Assembly (NCBI GenBank): GCA_018267285.1
Contig: JAFDYU010000020.1
Location: forward strand, 1 to 64,000
DNA length: 64,000 bases
From: Bacteroidota bacterium
GTDB taxonomy: Bacteria > Bacteroidota > Bacteroidia > Cytophagales > Cyclobacteriaceae
Reading direction: 5' to 3'
Shown: positions 6,918-16,041 of the stretch, piece after piece
Layout of the letters: each line of letters starts with the position of its first letter
How positions within the stretch are numbered: the stretch's first letter is position 1
Notes under the pieces: model-generated
What the model saw: the letters and a program-made list of their open reading frames with translations, nothing else
Databases searched by the model: none
Told to the model about the DNA's origin: nothing
Program-made: the position numbers and the translations under genes

Positions 6918-7901
6918 ATGCGTTCGGGTAAACAACTAATTGCCGACAGTAAACAGTTCAGTTCTGAAAATACACTACGCAGTTGGTTAGAATTACTGAG
7001 CACGATCGTTCTCACTATCACTGCATTGGTAGTCGGTTTTTCCAATTCAGTACCACTGATTGTACGAATAATTTGTTGCGTTCTCACCGGACTTTTATAT
7101 ATCCGATTGTTTGTAATTTATCACGACTACGAACACCGTGCGATTCTAAAAGACTCAAGAGTTGCGCATTGGATCATGGCATTTATCGGTATTTACTTGT
7201 TGGCACCGGAAAATATTTGGAAACGTTCGCACGATCATCATCACAATCATAATTCAAAATTGACTTTGAGTGGCATTGGCTCCTACCCCACCGTTTCTAA
7301 AAATCGGTTTCTTACGCTTACCAAGAAACAACAGCAGCTTTATTTAATCAACCGCCATGCCTTAACTGTAACACTCGGGTACTTTACCCTTTTTATTTAT
7401 TGGCTCAATCTTAAATCTTTCTTTGAGAGTCCCAGGAAACATATCGATTCACTTGTTGCATTGATTTTACACCTGTGCATTTCTGTTGCCGTAATGTATT
7501 GGTTGGGTGCGGCAGTTTATTTTATGGCTTTGTTTTTTCCTTTTTTTCTCGCCTTTGGCATGGGTTCCTATCTTTTCTATTCTCAACATAATTTTCCGGG
7601 AGCGCAATTCAGGGAAAACCACGACTGGGCTTACGATCTCGCAGCCATTACATCTACCAGCCGCATGATGATGAACCCCGTAATGAACTGGTTTACCGGC
7701 AATATTGGCTACCACCATATTCATCATTTAAACTCACGGATTCCGTTTTATCGTTTACCCGAAGCCTCGAAGAGCATGCCCGAGTTAAAAGATGTGCCTA
7801 CTACTTCGTGGAGCCCAGTTGAGATGATCCGCTGCCTGCGCCTAAAACTTTGGGATGACGAAAAGGGTGAAATGATAACCCTCAAACAACTTTATTCCTG
7901 A
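6918..7901 (+). CDS. Membrane fatty acid desaturase
   Basis: A 327-residue integral membrane enzyme with the three histidine boxes of the desaturase family, which bind a di-iron centre: HDYEHR at about residues 69-74, HDHHHNH at 105-111 and HHIHH at 266-270; SQHNF near 224 may add a ligand. Hydrophobic segments lie between and before the boxes. It would introduce a double bond into membrane fatty acyl chains. An upstream TTG at 6912 is possible, but the ATG at 6918 is preferred. The symporter gene starts 5 bases after its stop, suggesting co-transcription. Confidence 0.9.
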   Translation: MRSGKQLIADSKQFSSENTLRSWLELLSTIVLTITALVVGFSNSVPLIVRIICCVLTGLLYIRLFVIYHDYEHRAILKDSRVAHWIMAFIGIYLLAPENIWKRSHDHHHNHNSKLTLSGIGSYPTVSKNRFLTLTKKQQQLYLINRHALTVTLGYFTLFIYWLNLKSFFESPRKHIDSLVALILHLCISVAVMYWLGAAVYFMALFFPFFLAFGMGSYLFYSQHNFPGAQFRENHDWAYDLAAITSTSRMMMNPVMNWFTGNIGYHHIHHLNSRIPFYRLPEASKSMPELKDVPTTSWSPVEMIRCLRLKLWDDEKGEMITLKQLYS

Positions 7902-7906
7902 TTTTA

Positions 7907-9082
7907 GTGCGTTCAAATTACCTGGCGTACGCAGTAATTCTTGCAATTATTTTTGGAATCGGGCTCGGTCATTTTTTTCCATCTCTTGGAATTCAGATGG
8001 ATATTCTCGGAAAGCTGTTTGTCGACCTGATAAAATTATTCATAGCCCCCATTATTTTTATCACGGTAACACTCGGCATCAGCAGTGCCGGTGATATAAA
8101 GAAAGCCGGACGGATTGGTATCAAATCATTAATCTATTTTGAAGTGATTACCACGTTGGCACTCGGTATTGGAATTGTTATTGCTTTAGCGGTAAAACCC
8201 GGCCGGGTTGAAATCGGTGGTTTGCAAAAGCAAGATGCTTCGGTGTACGCCCATCAACCTGTTTTTAATTGGGGAGAGTTTTTTATGGACAATTTCACGT
8301 TGCAAGTTTTACTAACGGCCATACTTGCCGGTATTGTAATCAACCAACTAAGAACAAAGGACAAGGTCATCGGTTACATTAAAAGCATTTCGGTTTATGT
8401 TTATCGGGTGTTGAGGTATGCCATGTACCTGGCCCCAGTGGGTGCATTTGGCGGTATCTCTTTTGCCGTTGGTAAATTCGGACTGCAATCGTTAGTACCA
8501 CTTGGTAAATTAATGTTGTGTGTTTACCTAACCATGTTTTTGTTTGTCTTTCTGGTGCTTGGAGCGATTCTCAGATACTATAAATTAAGTATTTGGAATT
8601 TTTTAAAAAACATCAAAGAAGAAGTACTGATTGTGTTTGCCGCCTCTTCTTCGGAAGCAGCCCTCCCCTCGCTTATGGACAAACTGGAAAAAATGGGTTG
8701 TAGCAAATCTGTAGTAGGCTTGGTAGTGCCCACCGGTTATTCCTTCAACCTTGACGGCACCTCTATTTATTTATCTATGGCGGTGTTGTTTATAGCACAA
8801 CTTTATGGAATTGAATTAAGCTACACCGAACTCTTTACCATACTCGGTATTTTGATGTTAACCTCTAAGGGAGCCGCAGGAGTAACCGGAAGTGGTTTTA
8901 TCATCCTGGCATCTACCCTTACGGCTATTCATAAAATCCCGGTGGAGGGGCTAGCCTTCTTGCTTGGAATAGATAAGTTTATGAGCGAAGCACGTGCCAT
9001 CACCAACATTATAGGCAATGGTGTAGCCACTATTGTGATTGCGAAAAACGAAAACGAATTCAACGAGGGCTTAGCTAAATAG
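7907..9082 (+). CDS. Dicarboxylate/amino acid:cation symporter (DAACS family)
   Basis: A 391-residue multi-span transporter that imports dicarboxylates or acidic amino acids with sodium or protons. The family signatures are visible: the serine-rich hairpin SSSEAALPSL near residue 248, the NLDGTSIY substrate and cation site near 284, and TSKGAAGVTGSGF near 325. Length is near the usual 400-430. The start is a GTG five bases after the desaturase stop. The gene converges on the Ku gene with a 27-base gap. Substrate (glutamate, aspartate, malate or other) is not decidable. Confidence 0.93.
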   Translation: MRSNYLAYAVILAIIFGIGLGHFFPSLGIQMDILGKLFVDLIKLFIAPIIFITVTLGISSAGDIKKAGRIGIKSLIYFEVITTLALGIGIVIALAVKPGRVEIGGLQKQDASVYAHQPVFNWGEFFMDNFTLQVLLTAILAGIVINQLRTKDKVIGYIKSISVYVYRVLRYAMYLAPVGAFGGISFAVGKFGLQSLVPLGKLMLCVYLTMFLFVFLVLGAILRYYKLSIWNFLKNIKEEVLIVFAASSSEAALPSLMDKLEKMGCSKSVVGLVVPTGYSFNLDGTSIYLSMAVLFIAQLYGIELSYTELFTILGILMLTSKGAAGVTGSGFIILASTLTAIHKIPVEGLAFLLGIDKFMSEARAITNIIGNGVATIVIAKNENEFNEGLAK

Positions 9083-9109
9083 ATTCTAAGAATTAGCTAT
9101 AGAAATAGT

Positions 9110-9949
9110 TCAGCTCGCTTTTCTACGAAGCTGTTTTTTCTCCTCTGCTTTAGCTGCACCCTTTGCTTTTTCCATGGGTTTCTTTTTGGCCGCATCAATG
9201 CTGGCTTTCAGTGCCGTCATGATATCGATTACTTTGGGTTCTTCTTCGGTTACGGTCACAATTTCTTTTCCGGCTACCTTTGCATCGATGATGGCCTTCA
9301 GTGCATCGAAGTAATGATCCTTCATTTCGATCTTGCTAAACTTTGTCGTCATAGAGTCAACCAACGTTTTGGCAAGTTTCATTTGTTCTTTGTCGGCCTT
9401 AACCTCTAACAGCTGGGGCACTTCGTTCATACTTCGAACTTCTTCCGGGTATCGCAACCGATACATCATCATTCCTTTTTCGTGGGGTGAAATAAGCACA
9501 GGCGTTTCGCGGTCGCGCAGCACAACTTTACCCACACCAATTTTGCCGCTTTCTTTCAACACCTCACAGAGAAGGCCATAAGTTTTTGCGGCCACATCTC
9601 CATCGGGCCCAATGAAATACGGAGTTTCAAAAAGAGTATGGTGGACTTCTTCAGACTTTACGAAACCATCGAGTACCACCACTTTTTCGCTTTTTAGCTT
9701 AACTTTATCAAGGTCTTCCTGCTCAATGATTACATACTGACCCGGTTCATACTGATATCCTTTTACAATATCTTCGTTGCGCAACGGCTTGCCGGTTACT
9801 TTGTCCTTTTTTTCGTAACTGACGGGGTTGTGCCCATCGCGCGTTAGCAGGTTAAAACTGATGGTCTTGCCGGTGTCAATGGCATTGTAAACCCTCACAG
9901 GAATTGTTACCAACGAAAATTGGATATGTCCCTTCCAAATTGCCCTCAT
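9110..9949 (-). CDS. Ku DNA end-binding protein (non-homologous end joining)
   Basis: A 279-residue bacterial Ku, which binds broken DNA ends as a dimer and recruits LigD. It begins with the typical MRAIWKGHIQFSLVTIPVRVY and has the family blocks KGYQYEPGQYVIIEQEDL and YFIGPDG. The last 35 or so residues are Lys/Ala-rich (KKPMEKAKGAAKAEEKKQ), like the basic tails that strengthen DNA binding in other Ku proteins. No ligD lies in this window; in many genomes it is adjacent. The upstream gap of about 120 bases has only a weak promoter candidate. Confidence 0.95.
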   Translation of the reverse strand: MRAIWKGHIQFSLVTIPVRVYNAIDTGKTISFNLLTRDGHNPVSYEKKDKVTGKPLRNEDIVKGYQYEPGQYVIIEQEDLDKVKLKSEKVVVLDGFVKSEEVHHTLFETPYFIGPDGDVAAKTYGLLCEVLKESGKIGVGKVVLRDRETPVLISPHEKGMMMYRLRYPEEVRSMNEVPQLLEVKADKEQMKLAKTLVDSMTTKFSKIEMKDHYFDALKAIIDAKVAGKEIVTVTEEEPKVIDIMTALKASIDAAKKKPMEKAKGAAKAEEKKQLRRKAS

Positions 9950-10068
9950 ATCAAAAAATAGATAGTTAGTCTAAAAAATTAGATAACGACCACTAAAGTA
10001 TTGATAATGAATAAATTTTGCAACAAGAATTATTGTGTTCTGGGAATAATCTGTTGCTCTGGATTTTG

Positions 10069-10142
10069 TAGCGAGGAGCAGATTTGAACTGCCGACCTTC
10101 GGGTTATGAATCCGATGCTCTAACCAACTGAGCTACCTCGCC
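10069..10142 (-). tRNA. tRNA-Met (anticodon CAT)
   Basis: On the minus strand a full cloverleaf can be drawn: acceptor GGCGAGG with CCTCGCT, D arm GCTC...GAGC, an anticodon loop with CAT, and a T arm containing GTTCAAATC. The 3' CCA is not encoded. The anticodon CAT also fits Ile-tRNA read with lysidine; elongator Met is the more likely identity, but this is not proven here. The anticodon stem has an A-C mismatch at its loop end. Confidence 0.92.
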
Positions 10143-10281
10143 TTAAAGATTTTTTGCTCCTTCGAAAAAGGAGCGCAAACATACAAACTTTTGCTGTATT
10201 CAGCTATCAAAAAAGGAAGTAGAGAAACTTTATTTGTTGTTGATAAAAAATCGTTTTAACTTAAAATCGATATAGGCGGGT

Positions 10282-10695
10282 ATGGCAACAGCAACTTCAA
10301 AAACCAAGAATTTATTCACCACCGATTACGAAATCCACGCTTCCATAAAGATGCTGTATCCGTACATTCAAACGGCAAGCGGCCTCTCCGAGTGGTTTGC
10401 CGATAATGTAACCATCAGCCCGGAAAAAGTTTTTACTTTTTTTTGGGATAACGAACAACACAAAGCCGTATTGGCCGCACACCGCACCAACCATTTTGCG
10501 CGGTTTGAATACTTGCCCGAATCTAAGACGGATGAAAAGGATCCCTCCTATTTTGAACTGCGCCTTGAAGTGAACGAACTTACCCAAACTACTTTTCTAA
10601 AAGTAAACGACTATTCTGATTTCGATGACCTGGATGAGTTGCAAGACCTTTGGGACAGCTTAGTCGAAAATTTACGCAAAGTGGTAGGCGGATAA
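10282..10695 (+). CDS. START-like (SRPBCC/AHSA1-type) domain protein
   Basis: A 137-residue soluble protein of the helix-grip START/AHSA1-like type common in Bacteroidota. Visible features are the N-terminal strand TTDYEIHAS, then YPYIQTASGLSEWFADNV, which matches the family pattern of a 'GLxxWF' helix, and a long C-terminal helix LQDLWDSLVENLRKVV. No membrane segment or signal peptide. The ligand and role are unknown. It lies between the tRNA and pgi with no obvious operon partner. Confidence 0.8.
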   Translation: MATATSKTKNLFTTDYEIHASIKMLYPYIQTASGLSEWFADNVTISPEKVFTFFWDNEQHKAVLAAHRTNHFARFEYLPESKTDEKDPSYFELRLEVNELTQTTFLKVNDYSDFDDLDELQDLWDSLVENLRKVVGG

Positions 10696-10746
10696 ATTTG
10701 CGGTTACTCCCCTCCTGTCTTAATTTTCCGTTTGAAATTTTAAATC

Positions 10747-12393
10747 ATGATACATGCTATTGATCCGGCCGAAACCCGCGCATGGGGTAAACTTGGTCTC
10801 CTGTTTCTAAACATGCAAGCCGTTCACCTGCGCGAACTCTTCGAAGAAGACCCCAACCGTTTTGAACGATTCAGCATAACATTTGAAGACATTCTGGTTG
10901 ACTACTCCAAGAATATTATCAATCAGGAAGTGATTGATGTGTTGGTAGAACTGGCTAAAGAAACCGAACTGAGTGAAGCCATCACGGCCATGTTCGAAGG
11001 TGTACGAATCAATCAAACCGAAAATCGGGCGGTGCTTCACACGGCACTGCGCAACCGCAGCAACAAACCCGTTAAAGTTGATGGCATGGACGTAATGCCC
11101 GAGGTTAACAAAGTGCTGAGCCAAATGAAAAGTTTTTCGGATAGGATTTTAGGTGGAGAATGGAAGGGTTATAGCGGCAAAGCCATAACAGATATTGTAA
11201 ATATTGGCATTGGTGGATCGGACTTAGGTCCGCTCATGGTAACCGAAGCCCTGAAGCCTTATCACAAAAACATTAAGCCGCATTTTGTTTCTAACATTGA
11301 CGGAACGCACTTGGCGGAAACGGTTAAACATCTGGATCCGGAAACCACCGTATTCATTGTTGCTTCGAAAACATTCACCACACAGGAAACAATGACGAAT
11401 GCCGAATCGGCCAAACAATGGTTCTTGCAAAAAACAGAAAATAAAGGCGAAGTGAGCAAACATTTTGTGGCGGTTTCAACCAACACAAAAGCTGTCACCG
11501 ATTTTGGTATTGCTCCTGAAAATATGTTTGTGTTTTGGGATTGGGTGGGCGGCCGCTACTCCCTGTGGTCGTCCATAGGCCTTTCCATTGCCTGTACCAT
11601 TGGGTTTGAGCAATTTGAACAGTTGTTGGAAGGTGCGCACACTATGGACAATCATTTTAAAAACGAGCCGTTCGAAAAAAATATTCCGGTACTTCTCGCG
11701 CTGCTCGGTATTTGGTATGTTAATTATTTCGAAGTTTCGAGCGAGGCCATTCTCCCCTACGATCAGTACCTCCATCGGTTTGCTGCATACTTTCAACAAG
11801 GGAACATGGAGAGCAACGGCAAATCGATAAACAGGTCGGGCAAAGAATTTCATTACCACACAGGGCCTGTTATCTGGGGCGAGCCGGGCACCAACGGCCA
11901 ACATGCTTTTTATCAATTATTGCATCAGGGCACAAAAATGATTCCCTGCGATTTCATTGCACCCGCCATCAGCCATAACCCAATTGGCGATCACCATGAA
12001 AAACTTTTGTCTAATTTCTTTGCTCAAACAGAAGCGTTGATGATGGGCAAAACGTATGAGGAAGTTGCTCGTGAGTTAAAGGCGATCGGTCACTCGGAAG
12101 AAGAGATTAAAAGGTTAGCTCCGTTCAAGGTGTTTGCAGGAAATAAGCCAACTAATTCAATATTGTTTAAACAACTCACTCCCCGTACCCTGGGAAGTTT
12201 GATAGCTATGTATGAACACAAAATCTTTGTGCAGGGCATCATCTGGAATATCTGCAGTTTCGATCAATGGGGAGTTGAGTTGGGGAAAGTACTCGCCAAG
12301 AAAATACTCCCGGAGTTGTCGTCTGCTCATGAAATTTCATCGCACGACTCGTCTACCAACGGGCTCATCAATTATTTCAAACGATTGAAATAA
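10747..12393 (+). CDS. pgi: Glucose-6-phosphate isomerase
   Basis: Interconverts glucose 6-phosphate and fructose 6-phosphate in the cytoplasm. At 548 residues it has the length of the E. coli-type enzyme. Signatures: [12 protein letters not shown] in the sugar-phosphate site, [19 protein letters not shown] carrying the catalytic Glu, and [18 protein letters not shown] with the C-terminal Lys. It is followed 76 bases later by pfkA and then glucokinase, so three consecutive upper-glycolysis genes lie together. Confidence 0.98.
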   Translation: MIHAIDPAETRAWGKLGLLFLNMQAVHLRELFEEDPNRFERFSITFEDILVDYSKNIINQEVIDVLVELAKETELSEAITAMFEGVRINQTENRAVLHTALRNRSNKPVKVDGMDVMPEVNKVLSQMKSFSDRILGGEWKGYSGKAITDIVNIGIGGSDLGPLMVTEALKPYHKNIKPHFVSNIDGTHLAETVKHLDPETTVFIVASKTFTTQETMTNAESAKQWFLQKTENKGEVSKHFVAVSTNTKAVTDFGIAPENMFVFWDWVGGRYSLWSSIGLSIACTIGFEQFEQLLEGAHTMDNHFKNEPFEKNIPVLLALLGIWYVNYFEVSSEAILPYDQYLHRFAAYFQQGNMESNGKSINRSGKEFHYHTGPVIWGEPGTNGQHAFYQLLHQGTKMIPCDFIAPAISHNPIGDHHEKLLSNFFAQTEALMMGKTYEEVARELKAIGHSEEEIKRLAPFKVFAGNKPTNSILFKQLTPRTLGSLIAMYEHKIFVQGIIWNICSFDQWGVELGKVLAKKILPELSSAHEISSHDSSTNGLINYFKRLK

Positions 12394-12422
12394 AATCCGA
12401 ATTCAAATAAAATTCAGAAGGC

Positions 12423-12452
12423 TTGCCCAGTAGCAAGGAAGAAGTATTTTTG
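12423..12452 (+). promoter_or_regulatory. Bacteroidota-type promoter upstream of pfkA
   Basis: TTG at 12423-12425 and TATTTTTG at 12445-12452 are separated by 19 bases, matching the Bacteroidota primary-sigma pattern TTG-N19-TAnnTTTG. The -7 element ends 17 bases before the pfkA start, so the leader would be short. Confidence 0.6.
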
Positions 12453-12469
12453 ATGCTCTAATTTTTTAA

Positions 12470-13453
12470 ATGGAAACAAAAATTTCTAAGATCGGTGTGT
12501 TTACTTCCGGTGGTGACGCTCCGGGTATGAATGCGGCCATCCGTGCCGTAGTCCGCACATCAATTTATTACAAGAAGGATGTATTCGGAATTATGCAGGG
12601 ATATGACGGCATGATTTCGGGTGATATTGTTAAACTGGGCGCTCGCTCTGTGGGCAACATCATTCAACGCGGAGGCACTATCTTGAAATCGGCCCGAAGC
12701 CAGGAGTTCCGCACCAAAGAAGGAAGAAAAAAAGCATTCGATAACCTGAAGAAACAGGGCATCGATGCCTTGGTAGCTATTGGTGGCGATGGCACATTTA
12801 CGGGGCTCACCGTATTCTTTGAAGAATTTGGAGTGCCATCCGTCTGCATTCCCGGAACTATTGATAACGATTTGGCCGGCACCGATTATACCATTGGTTT
12901 TGATACCGCCACCAATACAGCCGTTGAAGCCATTGATAAGATCCGCGATACGGCCATTTCTCATAATCGACTTTTTTTCATCGAAGTGATGGGGCGCCAC
13001 TCGGGTTATATCGCCATCAACTGCGGAATTGCCGGTGGTGCCGTGGCCACCATCATTCCCGAAGAGACCATGACGATGGATGAGCTCTTTGCAAAACTGG
13101 ATGAAGGCGGAAAAACCAATAAAAAATCGAGCCTTGTGGTGGTGGCCGAAGGATCCAAAATAGGAGGAGCTATGGACCTCGCCAAAAAATTTGCCGAACG
13201 CAATAATTATTTTGACATCAAAGTAACCATCCTTGGTCATTTGCAACGCGGGGGTGCCCCAACCTATTTTGACCGCGTACTGGCCAGTAAAATGGGTGTT
13301 GCAGCAGTAGAAGGCCTGATCTCCGGAAAAAATAACGCCATGATCGGCATCCGAAACTCGCAGGTGGTTTTTAATAGCTTCGAAACAATCACCAGCAGTA
13401 AACACGGTATCGATGCGGAGTCATTGCGTATCTCAAAAATCCTTTCCATTTAA
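12470..13453 (+). CDS. pfkA: 6-phosphofructokinase, ATP-dependent
   Basis: Phosphorylates fructose 6-phosphate to fructose 1,6-bisphosphate. The 327 residues carry all the main motifs of the bacterial enzyme: GVFTSGGDAPGMNAAIR at the N-terminus, GGDGTF in the nucleotide site, PGTIDNDLAGTD with the catalytic Asp, and MGRHSGYIA. A recognisable promoter precedes it. The ROK kinase gene starts 9 bases after its stop, so pfkA and glucokinase are probably one transcript. Confidence 0.98.
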   Translation: METKISKIGVFTSGGDAPGMNAAIRAVVRTSIYYKKDVFGIMQGYDGMISGDIVKLGARSVGNIIQRGGTILKSARSQEFRTKEGRKKAFDNLKKQGIDALVAIGGDGTFTGLTVFFEEFGVPSVCIPGTIDNDLAGTDYTIGFDTATNTAVEAIDKIRDTAISHNRLFFIEVMGRHSGYIAINCGIAGGAVATIIPEETMTMDELFAKLDEGGKTNKKSSLVVVAEGSKIGGAMDLAKKFAERNNYFDIKVTILGHLQRGGAPTYFDRVLASKMGVAAVEGLISGKNNAMIGIRNSQVVFNSFETITSSKHGIDAESLRISKILSI

Positions 13454-13462
13454 AAAATTGAG

Positions 13463-14437
13463 ATGAGTGAATTAACCGTAGGAATAGACATTGGCGGAAC
13501 AAACACTAAGTTGGGTATTGTTGACCGGGGAGGAAAAGTTGTACATCAGGAAAATATACCAACCACCGATTACGAAGAGTTCCCTCACTATTTTGAAGCC
13601 ATGGCTATGGCCTTACGGAACAGACAATCATCGCTTCCCCAAGGTGCAAAAATCATCGGCATTGGAGTAGGCGCTGCCAACGGAAATTATTATACCGGGA
13701 ATATAGAACACGCCACCAACTTGAAGTGGAAGGGTATCCTTCCGCTTGCTAAAATGTTTGAAAAGGAATTCAATATTCCTTGCATCCTCACCAACGATGC
13801 TAATGCTGCTGCCGTGGGTGAAATGATCTACGGCCATGCACGAGGGATGAAAGATTTTATTGTGATCACCTTGGGCACAGGCTTGGGCAGCGGCTTTGTT
13901 TGCGGAGGGATATTGCTCAACGGTCATCATGGCATTGCCGGAGAGTTGGGCCACACATCGGTAAATCCAACGGGCAGGTTTTGCAATTGCGGCAAACGTG
14001 GATGCCTTGAAACGTACGTTTCGGCAACGGGTATTAAGCGAACGGTTTACAAACTGTTGGCCGATCATTTAGAGTCGAGCGAACTTCGCGGAATCAGCTT
14101 CGACAACTTAAATACAAAGATGATAACCGAGGCAGCCCAGCGGGGCGACATCGTAGCGCTTGCTTGCTTTGAATACACGGGCCGTATTTTAGGAATGAAG
14201 CTTGCAGAAACCGTAGTGCATACAGACCCTGAGGCAATCTTTTTATTTGGTGGCCTCTCGCTTGCCGGAGATTTAATTTTTAAGCCCACCATCAAGCACA
14301 TGGAAGCCAACCTGATGCCTGCTTTCAGGGGGAAAGTAAAAATACTTCCTTCGGGCTTACAGAATCAGATCGCGCCCATCCTGGGTGCCAGTAGTCTCGT
14401 TTGGGATTATTTCGATAAGAAAGAAACCGCGAGATAG
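13463..14437 (+). CDS. glk: ROK-family glucokinase
   Basis: A 324-residue sugar kinase of the ROK family. ATP site GIDIGGTNTKLG at the N-terminus; active site block with LTNDANAAAVGE; zinc and ROK signature GELGHTSVN followed by CNCGKRGCLETY. No helix-turn-helix precedes the kinase domain, so this is an enzyme and not an NagC-type repressor. Placement behind pgi and pfkA supports glucose as the substrate, though ROK kinases can take other hexoses. Confidence 0.9.
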   Translation: MSELTVGIDIGGTNTKLGIVDRGGKVVHQENIPTTDYEEFPHYFEAMAMALRNRQSSLPQGAKIIGIGVGAANGNYYTGNIEHATNLKWKGILPLAKMFEKEFNIPCILTNDANAAAVGEMIYGHARGMKDFIVITLGTGLGSGFVCGGILLNGHHGIAGELGHTSVNPTGRFCNCGKRGCLETYVSATGIKRTVYKLLADHLESSELRGISFDNLNTKMITEAAQRGDIVALACFEYTGRILGMKLAETVVHTDPEAIFLFGGLSLAGDLIFKPTIKHMEANLMPAFRGKVKILPSGLQNQIAPILGASSLVWDYFDKKETAR

Positions 14438-14483
14438 ACTAATCGTATTTTTTACTGATTTTTGCGCAGACAATAATTAAAAT

Positions 14484-15005
14484 ATGCCGCGCAAAAAGAA
14501 ATTTCCGAGTGAGTCGTTTACCAGCATGACCGAACTGGTGCTACCCAACGACACCAATACGTTAAATAATTTAATGGGCGGACGCCTGATGCACTGGATG
14601 GATATTGTATCGGCCATCGCAGCACAAAAACATTGCAACCGGGTAGTGGTTACAGCTTCGGTTGATAATATTTCGTTTCGCTCTCCAATTCTATTAGGTA
14701 ATGTCGTCACCCTTAAGGCAAAAGTTACACGCGCGTTTAGCTCGTCAGTTGAAGTGCGGATTGATGTAGATGCCGAAGATGTGCCGGCCGGCAAAAAGCT
14801 TGCAAGCAATTCGGCTTACTTTACGTTTGTTGCCGTTGACCAAAGCGGCCGACCTATCGATGTGCCTGAAGTGGACCCCCAGACAGATGAAGAGAAAGAA
14901 CTCTACAACGGTGCTTTGCGCAGAAGGCAACTTCGCCTGATCCTCTCCGGAAGAATGAAACCTCAGGAAGCAAACGAACTGAAGTCTATCTTCGATATAA
15001 AATAA
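14484..15005 (+). CDS. Acyl-CoA thioesterase, hotdog fold
   Basis: A 173-residue single-hotdog thioesterase of the YciA/BACH type that hydrolyses acyl-CoA. The catalytic-site pattern is seen in LPNDTNTLNNLMGGRLMHWMD, with an Asn and the Asp of the long helix, followed by ASVDNISFRSPILLG. The C-terminus beyond about residue 130 is charged. The next small gene starts directly at its stop codon, so they are likely translated together. Confidence 0.88.
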   Translation: MPRKKKFPSESFTSMTELVLPNDTNTLNNLMGGRLMHWMDIVSAIAAQKHCNRVVVTASVDNISFRSPILLGNVVTLKAKVTRAFSSSVEVRIDVDAEDVPAGKKLASNSAYFTFVAVDQSGRPIDVPEVDPQTDEEKELYNGALRRRQLRLILSGRMKPQEANELKSIFDIK

Positions 15006-15395
15006 GTGCAGATGGATGCCCTACTTTTTGAATCTACATACACCGAAGATATATATCGGTTTAATTGCCCGACTACGGTAATTGTAGACAAACCATGGAA
15101 CGAAATCGGTTTAACAGAAAAAGAACTTCTTTCGAAAATACTGGCAGCCGTGAGGCTAACTATGGATGCGGTATGTATAAAATATCAGTCGAAACTTGAC
15201 CTGTCAAATTGCTTACAAAAACCTAAGTATCTCATCAGTTTTTGCAACGTTCCTGAGGGAATCCCCCTGTACGAGCCGATTATGGCCAATGATATTTCAA
15301 TTGTTGCAGCCGATAGTTTAACCAACCTTGAACCAAACAGCGAAGCCAAGAAGAAACTATGGCAAGCTTTGAAGAAACAGTTTGCTATTGCATAG
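15006..15395 (+). CDS. Conserved hypothetical protein, 129 residues
   Basis: I do not recognise this family with confidence. It is soluble with no signal peptide, begins at a GTG touching the thioesterase stop codon (or the ATG at 15012), and ends with a helix ADSLTNLEPNSEAKKKLWQALKKQF. The short length and the C-terminal LW-containing helix faintly recall the psi subunit (HolD) of DNA polymerase III, which diverges greatly between phyla; that is only a suggestion. Zero-gap coupling to the thioesterase gene suggests co-expression. Confidence 0.7.
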   Translation: MQMDALLFESTYTEDIYRFNCPTTVIVDKPWNEIGLTEKELLSKILAAVRLTMDAVCIKYQSKLDLSNCLQKPKYLISFCNVPEGIPLYEPIMANDISIVAADSLTNLEPNSEAKKKLWQALKKQFAIA

Positions 15396-15465
15396 GTTTA
15401 GAAAAGTGAAATTTATCTGCTAATCTTACATCTAAACTAATTAACAAAATAAACGGTTACCAGGC

Positions 15466-16038
15466 GTGGGCTTACGAGTATTTAAGATTGGTTCTGGTGT
15501 GGACGAAACCGAGCTTTTTGCACGTATCCGTAAAGGAGACGAAAAGGCGTTGGAAGTCGTGTACAAAAAGTACTACCGGATGATGACCAAAATGGTGATC
15601 TCCAACAGTGGTACAGAAGACGAGGCCAGAGATGTGTATCAAGATGCCCTGGTGGTTTTTTGGCAGAAGGCACGATCTGCAGATTTTGTTCTCACTTCCA
15701 AAATGAGCACATACATTTATAGTATTTGCCAGAACCTATGGAGAAAAGAACTCGATCGGAAAAAGCGGCTTACCAATGAAGAAAAGGATTCGCCCGAATC
15801 CATCGACATGGAAAAGCCGGAGCGAGAAAAAATTATAGCCAAGTGCCTGGAGCAACTGGGCGAAACGTGCCGAAAGGTTTTGATGTATTATTATTTTGAC
15901 GAGATGTCGATGCAGGAAATTGCCGATAAATTAGGGTTTGCCAACACCGACACCGCCAAAACAAAAAAATATAAATGCAAACAGAAGTTGGATGAACTGG
16001 TAAAAAAACAGTATTCAGCACAGGACTTTTTAGATTAA
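15466..16038 (+). CDS. ECF-type RNA polymerase sigma factor
   Basis: A 190-residue sigma-70-family regulator. Region 2 spans about residues 10-90, including EARDVYQDALVVFWQKA and the helix SKMSTYIYSICQNLWRKEL; region 4 spans about 120-175, with CRKVLMYYYFDEMSMQEIADKLGF as the helix-turn-helix. Linker between is short and acidic, as in ECF factors. The start is a GTG. The next gene, 3 bases downstream, encodes a membrane protein that is probably its anti-sigma partner. Confidence 0.9.
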   Translation: MGLRVFKIGSGVDETELFARIRKGDEKALEVVYKKYYRMMTKMVISNSGTEDEARDVYQDALVVFWQKARSADFVLTSKMSTYIYSICQNLWRKELDRKKRLTNEEKDSPESIDMEKPEREKIIAKCLEQLGETCRKVLMYYYFDEMSMQEIADKLGFANTDTAKTKKYKCKQKLDELVKKQYSAQDFLD

Positions 16039-16041
16039 AGA

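Noticed and set aside
12560..13405. 281-residue antisense open frame over pfkA
   Set aside because: Shadow of a well-supported gene; no domain and low complexity.
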